DNA of 37,846 nt from an uncultured Prevotellaceae bacterium. Its GTDB lineage: Bacteria > Bacteroidota > Bacteroidia > Bacteroidales > Bacteroidaceae. Both the position numbers and the translations under genes were made by a program. The DNA is taken from contig CALBJW010000105.1 of NCBI GenBank assembly GCA_937893145.1, forward strand, positions 1 through 37,846. The letters run 5' to 3'. The notes beneath the pieces are model-generated. The model had not been told where the DNA came from, did not search any database, and was given only the letters and a program-made list of their open reading frames with translations. Below are positions 32,501-37,846 of this stretch, one piece after another. The first letter of the stretch is position 1; every line of letters begins with the position of its first letter.

Positions 32501-33114
32501 GGGAGTGAGATGTCCTGATAACCTGTTACGATGACTTCGTTGATACGGTTGTCGCTTGTCATAGTTACATCCTGCTTCAAAGCAGTTGTTCCAGGACGGA
32601 GTGCTACGACTGCATCATCCATGCCAAGGTACTGAACCTTGATGGAGCACTTCTGTGAAGGCACCTTTAATGAGTAAAATCCTTCAGAGTCTGTGATGGT
32701 GCAAATCTTCGAGTCGTCGATACAGATTGTGGCACCAATGAGTGGTTCTCCTTCTGTGTCGCGAACTACACCCGATACAGTGCGGTTGCGGTCGCCGGAA
32801 AGACGGCGAGTAACTGTAACGACATTGCCTTCAATATCGTAAACACAGTTAATTTTGTTCATCACTTCGTCGAGAACAGCTTTAGCTTGCTTGTTCTGGG
32901 CGTTTACAGATACTTTAGGGAGCGTGCGGGCAAGGTCGGAACTATATACAAAGTTCAAACCTGTCTGCTTCTTCAATTCTGAGAAGAATTCCTTTACAGC
33001 TACCTGGTTGAGATTAAGAGATACATTCTTGTTCTCAGATTGCGCCGCTACCGTGAGCGACACCATCATAAGAATCATAAACAATGCACTCTTAGCATTT
33101 GTTAAATGTCTCAT
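29530..33114 (-). CDS. SusC-type TonB-dependent transporter with N-terminal STN (signalling) domain
   Basis: 1194 aa from ATG 33114, where the signal MRHLTNAKSALFMILMMVSL begins; an in-frame ATG at 33162 overlaps fecR and lacks a signal. Order: signal peptide (1-25), STN/secretin-TonB domain (about 30-102, VSLNLNQVAVKEFFSELKKQ), CarboxypepD_reg-like domain (113-188, VSGVVRDTEGEPLIGATICI), plug (about 195-330, with LKVRGTSSLYAETTPLLVVD), then the barrel ending VCTLNLNF. STN domains contact the FecR anti-sigma in the periplasm and pass on ligand occupancy. With fecR 40 bases upstream this is a trans-envelope signalling transporter. Substrate unknown. Confidence 0.95.
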   Translation of the reverse strand: MRHLTNAKSALFMILMMVSLTVAAQSENKNVSLNLNQVAVKEFFSELKKQTGLNFVYSSDLARTLPKVSVNAQNKQAKAVLDEVMNKINCVYDIEGNVVTVTRRLSGDRNRTVSGVVRDTEGEPLIGATICIDDSKICTITDSEGFYSLKVPSQKCSIKVQYLGMDDAVVALRPGTTALKQDVTMTSDNRINEVIVTGYQDISLPKMTGAAVTVTAEQLTDRYTGDLISNLEGRVAGLSTYGGELKVRGTSSLYAETTPLLVVDGLPMEGRLEDLNQFDIASINVLKDAAAAAIYGARASNGVIVVTTKNANKAGKIDIDFTANWSIANKQNFDYNDNFYMNTEQQIAKESGYYDYLYLGENAADAISQFESNMQGGTSAISKLEEGYYRLAKGEITTADLNALKAKLSKNNFAKDFSDAIYKKQVLQEYNLALRNRSDKSANNLTVNFQHDNSGVINALNQRITANYKGSFEVAKWLTANMNINAVYNKSKQAGYDYSASTAGLWSFPAYENFYNEDGTVANLYGWYDGNHLYKWQEGITPLAFNPIDERYNNVETAKRTHMRFHGDLLFKIFKGFTVNTQLVYETDHVTDETNATEDSHAVHVLKNAYAYQNPDGSIGYRLMETGGFKSTRNTDGNYWTARAQANYNNTWGKHSVNALAGLEFRETLHQGTSSIQVGYDDQLQTGTSAITDFGTIANINYSDYFMNTDGSGYGYPANQFAYGAYIQDAMRPITEVKHRYASGYANATYTYNERYNVFGSFRKDYADVYGLNAKYRGKPLWSVGAAWNMEQEDFIKTAEWINFLKLRFSYGATGNIYQGATSYLTAQTGKLTRWTYTPFANIISPANPLLTWEKTYTTNVGIDFSLWSNRIRGAIDYYHKKATDVFSNKPLDPTTGFTSMFVNAADMANNGIEIQVTADWFRPLSRKAFGWSTSFTLAHNSNKVTKVENPATHAYDLISIPFKEGYPASAIWSYRFAGIDGSKYNEKGEIMYDDKGNEKPYNLGSPGQTLWYGNDNVVSHGPSGGAPEILEYSGQRDPKIIMGMDNRFEWNGFSLSIMMAYYGGHVMRALPETETFAGTYGVIEKYFMNSWSPDNPTSLTPGWGKYSSQSIGREPSNGNNSIHKADFLKIRNIVLGYSFPKEWLKSCYINRANLQFQINNPGFIWRANKVHVDPETLGVSLPASYVCTLNLNF

Positions 33115-33154
33115 TTTTGTTTGCTTTTGATTTATAAATAAATAGGTTGGTTTG

Positions 33155-34342
33155 TTATTCAACTATAATCTTACCCTCGACAACATTTATGTTTAACCCT
33201 GTGATTTGGTTGATGGCGTTGAGGTCATCTTCTATGCCATCGTAGCGGTCGAGTTCGCCGGTGAACTGAATGGTGCGATAGTCATTGTGTGAGAATTCCA
33301 CATCAAGCTTGTACCATTTGCCTATAACATCCATGAGTGCTTCCAATGGGCAACAGTCAAACGCGAAAGTTCCTGTGTTCCAGGATATGAAAGGAGCGGT
33401 ATCTACTGTCTTCATCAAACAACTCTTACCACCAAATGGCACTACTGCCAATTCGTTTGGCACCATCATGTGTTCGCTGCAGTTCTTTGGAGTGACACTG
33501 ATGCTTCCTTCTACTAACACCACAGACATATTACGACCAGAAAACTCTTCGCTGGCAGAATTTTCACGGCTGTCATAGCTGGTGTTCACCACAAATTCTG
33601 TTCCGTATTCTTTGATGTCGCCAAACTGAGTATGAACTATGAACGGATGACGACGGTCTTTAGCTACGCAGAAATATGCTTCGCCTTCAAGAGTCACTTC
33701 TCTTGTCTTGCCATTGAATATGATTGGGTATGTGAGTTTACTATTATTATTAAGATGTACGCGTGTACCATCTGAGAGAGTCATCCAAAATTCTTTATCT
33801 TCTTCTGTGGAGATTGTTGCTGTGTAGTTGATGTAGTCTGCTGTGAACGTACTTTTTGCAATGTCAAAGATGTTGATGACTCCAGAACTCAATTCCTCTA
33901 TTTGCTCAATCACTTCCATTTTATCTCCCTTGTCGTCGTATATGGCAACATTAGCACCTGCTCTTCCCGCTTTCTCGGCTGCTGCAAGAGCTGAGAGTGT
34001 CATTTGGTCGAGTTCTGGAGCGATGACTTGGGTATATGAGCGCCACATATATATTCCTATACCTATGATAATTGAAGCTGCTACGGAAATGAAGGCAATG
34101 CGAGCAGTATTCTTGTGGCTATTGTGGATTGGTGTGACGTCGGCAGGTTTCTTGTTGCTTTTCTCAACATTTTTCATGACACTATACATCTCTGCCATAT
34201 CGTTTCTTTGCATGAATTGCATAAACTGGCGTTTGTTGTCTTCGCTATTTTCGAGCCAAGCGTCAAGTTGTGATTGTTCCACTTGGGTTATTGTTCCCAA
34301 GAGGAAATTTGCTATAATATCGTATATGGTATCGTTGGTCAT
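33155..34342 (-). CDS. FecR-family anti-sigma factor
   Basis: 395 aa. The N-terminal cytoplasmic sigma-binding part (about 1-75) contains LDAWLENSEDNKRQFMQFMQ. A single transmembrane helix follows at about 82-100 (IAFISVAASIIIGIGIYMW). The FecR domain lies at about 160-270 (WMTLSDGTRVHLNNNSKLTY, REVTLEGEAYFCVAKDRRHP, FGDIKEYGTEFVVNTS). The C-terminal DUF4974 at about 320-395 (GTFAFDCCPLEALMDVIGKW ... GLNINVVEGKIIVE) is the part expected to meet the STN domain of SusC. It should hold an ECF sigma inactive until substrate binds. No sigma gene adjoins it; the only one in the window is at 21650. Confidence 0.93.
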   Translation of the reverse strand: MTNDTIYDIIANFLLGTITQVEQSQLDAWLENSEDNKRQFMQFMQRNDMAEMYSVMKNVEKSNKKPADVTPIHNSHKNTARIAFISVAASIIIGIGIYMWRSYTQVIAPELDQMTLSALAAAEKAGRAGANVAIYDDKGDKMEVIEQIEELSSGVINIFDIAKSTFTADYINYTATISTEEDKEFWMTLSDGTRVHLNNNSKLTYPIIFNGKTREVTLEGEAYFCVAKDRRHPFIVHTQFGDIKEYGTEFVVNTSYDSRENSASEEFSGRNMSVVLVEGSISVTPKNCSEHMMVPNELAVVPFGGKSCLMKTVDTAPFISWNTGTFAFDCCPLEALMDVIGKWYKLDVEFSHNDYRTIQFTGELDRYDGIEDDLNAINQITGLNINVVEGKIIVE

Positions 34343-34405
34343 ATAATCTGTATATTTCTTGTTATTACGACTTGTGGACGAAATAGTGTTATGAAATTTG
34401 AAAAA

Positions 34406-34422
34406 AAAGTATAGAAAAGTAG
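34406..34422 (-). promoter_or_regulatory. Promoter-like motif upstream of fecR
   Basis: The minus strand reads CTACTTTTCTATACTTT here, 64 bases before the fecR start. It aligns with TACTTTTTCTTAACTTT before the ECF sigma gene (21505-21521), with one gap and two mismatches. It could be the recognition site of the sigma factor or a common housekeeping promoter; two examples cannot decide. Confidence 0.45.
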
Positions 34423-34462
34423 GGAAAAAAGTTTTTTATACCATTTTAGCGTAAATTGAGAA

Positions 34463-34497
34463 ATAAAATAAGGAGAGTGTCGCTGAACACTCTCCTT
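34463..34497 (-). terminator. Rho-independent terminator after the 52-aa peptide gene
   Basis: On the minus strand AAGGAGAGTGT and ACACTCTCCTT form a perfect 11-bp stem with a 6-base loop, followed by ATTTTATTTCTC. It closes the three-gene minus operon (37741 to 34541) and isolates it from fecR. Confidence 0.85.
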
Positions 34498-34540
34498 GTA
34501 GAATTGTATGTATTGCCACGTGGCAAATGTACAGAAAGGA

Positions 34541-34699
34541 TTACCAAACGGTTTCTTCGTCGGCGAAGTTTACTTGTTTCGCAAACTGGTTGTCTTCACC
34601 ACCTTCAGGAACTTTATCTACTGGTCCTGAAACAAGAAGCAATGAGCTCATGGCTTTTACTTCTGTAATCTCCATTACTGGCTTGATATATGTTTTCAT
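34541..34699 (-). CDS. Small peptide (52 aa) of an MKxYIKP...VNFxxExxxW family
   Basis: Reading from 34699, it begins MKTYIKPVMEITEVKAM, then SSLLLVSGPVDK, and ends KQVNFADEETVW followed by TAA. No signal peptide; a short hydrophobic stretch SSLLLVSG lies at 18-25. It follows the 637-aa secreted protein gene by 60 bases and precedes a strong terminator. It matches the 61-aa product at 20521-20706 in both ends and layout: MK-x-YIKP at residues 1-7, Met then Ser near 17-23, and VNF-xx-E-xxx-W at the very C-terminus. The middle is not conserved and differs in length. Function unknown. The conserved ends with a variable middle suggest a processed or modified peptide, but no maturation enzyme is visible nearby. 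Confidence 0.75.
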   Translation of the reverse strand: MKTYIKPVMEITEVKAMSSLLLVSGPVDKVPEGGEDNQFAKQVNFADEETVW

Positions 34700-34759
34700 T
34701 ATTTGTTTCGGTTTATATGTTGATATGTTTATTTGTTTGTGGAGTGAAACTTCGTGTTG

Positions 34760-36673
34760 TTACTTTACGAAGATCTTCTTGCCATCTACGAGGTTGATGC
34801 CCTTCTGGAGTGAGCTGAGGCGCTGACCATTGAGGTTGTAGATAGTTTCTGTTGCAGTCTGGAGTGTTGGCATTGAGATAGATGTAGATTCACCTGCGAA
34901 TGTGTATGCCTTAGCTCCTGCCGATGCTGTAGGTACTGCGAGGTATGCGAGTCCAGCCTTGCTCTCGAATGCTGCACCATCCTCTGCTCCGTAGTAGAAG
35001 CCAAGTCCTGTCTTCTTCTCGATGTCACCGTATGCAAGCTTGTAGAACTTGAAGTCACCCTTCATCTCTGCTGATGATGGGCGAAGCATGTTGTCTTCAC
35101 AGTCGTCCAACACGAAAGCGTTTGTTGTGAAATAATTAACGATGGATTCTGGGGAAGTAATGATGACGCCATTATTGCTGTTGATGAGGCTACCGTTTAT
35201 GTTCGTTCCGTTTATTTCCATCAAACCATCTTCAATAGGGTTAAGAATCAACTTTGACTTCTCATTGACAGAAGCTGTAGAGACTGTTACTGTTTCGCGT
35301 GGGAAGAATGTTACATGCTCATCGCTGAATGTTCCGTAATAGATGCCATCGCTCTTTGCAGAAAGTTTAATTGCCTGCTTAAAGAAACTTGGGTATGATG
35401 TTGCATATACATCAATTGATTCTACATAGATACGACCTTCTTTTTGTTCTTTCTGCGAGAGGGTAATGGTTGTGAGATCGGAACCGTCGAGCTTGATGCC
35501 ATATTCGCAGTAAACCTTGTTTGGCTTGTTTGGCATTGTTACATCAACACCATTGATTGTAAAGCCCTGCTGACCTTCTGTATCACTATAAAGTGCAGCT
35601 GTAACCACCACATAACGTGCCTTAACAGCTCCCTTTAGGTCGAAAGAAATAGTGCCTGCTGCTTTTGTTGTTCCAAACTTAACTCCATTGCCAAGTGAAT
35701 TGCGTGCAGGATAAACTTTATCAAGTGTGTTTATTTTTGAAATGTACTCGTATCCTTCTGAGAACACATCATCTAACTTGGAAGAAGTACTCCAAGAATT
35801 ACTGTTGTCGGTATTAGTACCGTTTGGTGCAAAAACGAATTTGACATGGTTAGGCATGGCAAACTTTTTCACGGATACTTGACAGTATGCCTCAAATCCT
35901 CCATCATCAGTTGTTGCTGTGATATAAGTTGAGCCTGATTTCAAAGCTGTGATTATACCATTGTTTACAGAAACAATGTCATCATCAGCTGATGTCCACA
36001 GTACTTTGTCGTTTGTAGCATTCTCAGGAGTAACTGCTGCGGTAAGAGTGTATGTGTCTCCCTCTGTGAGTTCAATCCATGTCTTGTTGAGGCTGATGCC
36101 TGTAACGTTAACTGTTGTAGTGTTTGATGAGTATATTTTGATGTCATCAATAGTTAATTTCTTTGTGGCATCAGGTACTACGTAAACAACTTCAAATCTG
36201 ATGCGCATTTTATCACTTTTTTCCGGAATGGTTACACTTCTTTGTGTCCATTGGGTATTTGCAGTATCGAAAGAGTCTGCAATTTTCCAGTTTGCGCCCG
36301 AATCTAAAGAATATAGCACTTTTAGACCTTTAGTTACAGTAATATTTTCTGCACGATAATAAAACTCGATTTTAGTAATATTTGACAAATCAAAGTTTGT
36401 CTGTGCATAAGGTGTTGCAGTCTGAGTTTTGTAAACACGCATCTGTAAACCTTGTGCACCGCTCTTTTTGTCGTTTATGGTTACACTGCCTAAAGTCTCC
36501 CATTGTTTTTTCTCTGGACCTTGAGTAACTACAGTGTTGTAAGTTGTTGTTGCTGTGAAGTCGGGAGCTTCAAATCCAGTCTCGTAGATGATATCCTCAT
36601 CTTGTGCCCAAGCACTACTTCCCGCTACGAGCATTACCACGAGCAGGAGCATTTTTGAGTAAATTTGTTTCAT
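34760..36673 (-). CDS. Secreted Ig-like protein with C-terminal module shared with the 1076-aa protein
   Basis: 637 aa. The Sec signal peptide ends LVAGSSAWAQDED. About residues 28-185 form a jelly-roll/MAM-like beta domain (IIYETGFEAPDF, ITKIEFYYRAENI). At about 188-272 there is a bacterial Ig-like (Big_2) domain (VTGISLNKTWIELTEGDTYT, VLWTSADDDIVSVNNGIITA). A further beta domain follows (about 275-420). The C-terminal module at about 425-637 contains IYYGTFSDEHVTFF, NMLRPSSAEM, FYYGAEDGAAFESKAGLAYL and the tail IYNLNGQRLSSLQKG ... GKKIFVK. This last part corresponds piece by piece to the end of the 1076-aa protein. Probably exported and surface-located. It lies 45 bases after the S1/P1-like gene and 60 bases before the 52-aa peptide gene. 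Confidence 0.8.
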   Translation of the reverse strand: MKQIYSKMLLLVVMLVAGSSAWAQDEDIIYETGFEAPDFTATTTYNTVVTQGPEKKQWETLGSVTINDKKSGAQGLQMRVYKTQTATPYAQTNFDLSNITKIEFYYRAENITVTKGLKVLYSLDSGANWKIADSFDTANTQWTQRSVTIPEKSDKMRIRFEVVYVVPDATKKLTIDDIKIYSSNTTTVNVTGISLNKTWIELTEGDTYTLTAAVTPENATNDKVLWTSADDDIVSVNNGIITALKSGSTYITATTDDGGFEAYCQVSVKKFAMPNHVKFVFAPNGTNTDNSNSWSTSSKLDDVFSEGYEYISKINTLDKVYPARNSLGNGVKFGTTKAAGTISFDLKGAVKARYVVVTAALYSDTEGQQGFTINGVDVTMPNKPNKVYCEYGIKLDGSDLTTITLSQKEQKEGRIYVESIDVYATSYPSFFKQAIKLSAKSDGIYYGTFSDEHVTFFPRETVTVSTASVNEKSKLILNPIEDGLMEINGTNINGSLINSNNGVIITSPESIVNYFTTNAFVLDDCEDNMLRPSSAEMKGDFKFYKLAYGDIEKKTGLGFYYGAEDGAAFESKAGLAYLAVPTASAGAKAYTFAGESTSISMPTLQTATETIYNLNGQRLSSLQKGINLVDGKKIFVK

Positions 36674-36718
36674 AATTCTTTTGAGTTTTTGATAGTTGAT
36701 TATTATGCTAATTGAAAA

Positions 36719-37741
36719 TTACTTCTCTTTTTCCCACTCTTCGTATTTGCGTAGCTTCTCCTGCTCCTTGAGATAAGGACTCCAGTGGAGGAAGTGGTGC
36801 CAGCAATGTACCCAGACACGGGCGATGGAGTCGATGGCATCGGACAGGATGGCAAAGCTGTAGTCGTCGAGGTTGGTGTAGAGGTCGCTCTTCTTGAATT
36901 GGGCTACCTTTGTGTCCATGTCGTAATTAACAGGGAACATGCTGTATGCCATGAGATAGGAGTGCTGCGATACGGCACTGATGTAGTCCCACGCATTGGT
37001 GCCCTTGCCGCCTGGCCATTCGTAGGAGAAGAGACGATTGGTGATGTTTTCCTCTACGCGCTGCATGAGTGGGGTGAACTCTGAGGTCTTGAGTGGATAG
37101 CCCTGTGGGTCGTAGAGGAAACGTGAGTTGTCTTTGTCGATGCTGTACGACTTGAGCAGTTGGGTTTCCCAGTTCTTCTCTATCTGGGCGTGAAGGTCGC
37201 TGCCCTCTGAGAACTGGCGATAGTCGCAGTGGAGTGGCATGTGGCAGTCGGCAACATAGTGGCTCAGGATGAAGAATCGAAGAGCGAGGTGGTTGCTGGA
37301 TGGTATGACTGGACTGCCCTTTTCTTCGAGGAACTGCATCTTGAGTGTATCAACGATACTGTGGGAAATGGCTTCGCAACGGTCGGCACAGTTACCACTG
37401 TTTATCTTGAATCCACAGTCCTTGACAGGCGACTTGGCTGAGAACTTCTGCATCTCGCTCTGCTCTGTCAGTTTGCGGCGCTTGTCCTGCCAAGGTTCAT
37501 TAAGGATTGGTTCGTACTTGATGACATGACTTGTCTTGTTGTCCTTGAACACTTCATCGGGATACCATGCTCCCTTGATGACAAAGTCGCGATAGTTGTG
37601 GAACCACTTCACGAGTTGAGCTGCCGCCTCCTGGTACTCGGCATCTTTCTTCTTGTCTGCCTTGTCCTTGTAAACGATTTGTGCTGTCTGGAGTCGCTTG
37701 ATTGCCATGAATGCAAGCCATGCATGTGTGTACTGTTTCAT
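36719..37741 (-). CDS. S1/P1 nuclease / zinc-dependent phospholipase C-like protein
   Basis: 340 aa. The metal-ligand pattern of the PLC/P1-nuclease superfamily is visible: H6 in THAWLAFMA, D62 in GAWYPDE, then HYVADCHMPLHCDYR with H161, D165, H167 and H171, and DLHAQIEKNWE with H184 and E188. In S1/P1 nucleases these residues bind three zinc ions and cleave nucleic acids; in PLC they cleave phospholipids. There is no signal peptide here: the protein begins directly MKQYTHAWLA, whereas classical members are secreted and use the mature N-terminal Trp. Location and substrate are therefore uncertain. First gene of the minus operon leading to the 637-aa secreted protein and the 52-aa peptide. Confidence 0.7.
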   Translation of the reverse strand: MKQYTHAWLAFMAIKRLQTAQIVYKDKADKKKDAEYQEAAAQLVKWFHNYRDFVIKGAWYPDEVFKDNKTSHVIKYEPILNEPWQDKRRKLTEQSEMQKFSAKSPVKDCGFKINSGNCADRCEAISHSIVDTLKMQFLEEKGSPVIPSSNHLALRFFILSHYVADCHMPLHCDYRQFSEGSDLHAQIEKNWETQLLKSYSIDKDNSRFLYDPQGYPLKTSEFTPLMQRVEENITNRLFSYEWPGGKGTNAWDYISAVSQHSYLMAYSMFPVNYDMDTKVAQFKKSDLYTNLDDYSFAILSDAIDSIARVWVHCWHHFLHWSPYLKEQEKLRKYEEWEKEK

Positions 37742-37774
37742 AATCCTTAGTGTTTAATGTTTCCAATATCGCTG

Positions 37775-37805
37775 CAAATATAATGTTTTTATTCGAAAAA
37801 CGCAA
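37775..37805 (-). promoter_or_regulatory. Promoter of the S1/P1-like gene (TTGC / TATATTTG)
   Basis: The minus strand has TATATTTG (37775-37782), a full match to TAnnTTTG, with TTGC about 20 bases upstream (around 37802-37805) as the -33 box. The start codon at 37741 is 34 bases downstream. Confidence 0.65.
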
Positions 37806-37846
37806 CAACCAAGATAGGAAAATAACAAGTTTTTCCAATAATAGAG

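Noticed and set aside
1..37846. tRNA or rRNA genes
   Set aside because: No tRNA-like T-arm with matching acceptor stem and no rRNA-like sequence was noticed on reading; a covariance-model scan would settle it.

Overview
The window looks like chromosomal DNA of a gut or oral Bacteroidales bacterium, most like Prevotella/Segatella. The reasons are two SusC/SusD pairs, a FecR-type anti-sigma factor with an ECF sigma factor, BACON and leucine-rich-repeat lipoproteins, DUF4369/TlpA thioredoxin lipoproteins, TAnnTTTG-type -7 promoter elements and absent Shine-Dalgarno sequences. I could run no searches, so family names rest on motif recognition.

Region 1 (2-14650, + strand): the end of a DegT-type sugar aminotransferase gene, then a long same-strand array of susC, susD, a small surface lipoprotein, a BACON lipoprotein and three leucine-rich-repeat (LRR) lipoproteins. 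It reads as a surface nutrient-uptake operon whose LRR proteins could bind ligand beside the SusCD transporter. A gene for a GxxExxY (PD-(D/E)XK-like) protein, surrounded by three copies of a roughly 115 bp hairpin repeat, sits between susC and susD. Octamer arrays (GTTTAAGG-like) flank the fourth gene, and one of them supplies the start codon and signal-peptide start of the fifth.

Region 2 (14651-21649, + strand): an inverted-repeat element, two large secreted beta-rich proteins (728 and 1076 aa) with a short C-terminal tail like a type A type IX secretion (T9SS) sorting signal, a 61-aa peptide gene directly after the second, and about 0.9 kb of non-coding DNA. That non-coding DNA holds a MITE-like element with 39-bp terminal inverted repeats and a 22-bp minisatellite.

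Region 3 (21650-34440): an ECF sigma gene (+) convergent with a minus-strand operon: fecR, STN-type susC, susD, a ThuA-like/DsbD-alpha-like fusion, a double-thioredoxin protein and a single thioredoxin lipoprotein. It looks like a FecR/ECF-controlled uptake system with a dedicated periplasmic thiol-redox arm.

Region 4 (34440-37846, - strand): an S1/P1-nuclease or phospholipase C-like protein, a 637-aa secreted Ig-like protein and a 52-aa peptide, closed by a strong terminator.

The most interesting signal is that the 52-aa and 61-aa peptides are related (MKxYIKP at the start, VNFxxExxxW at the end). Each lies just downstream of a large secreted protein with the same C-terminal module of about 200 aa, and the two loci are 14 kb apart in opposite orientation. 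This looks like a repeated two-gene unit that I cannot place in any described system.
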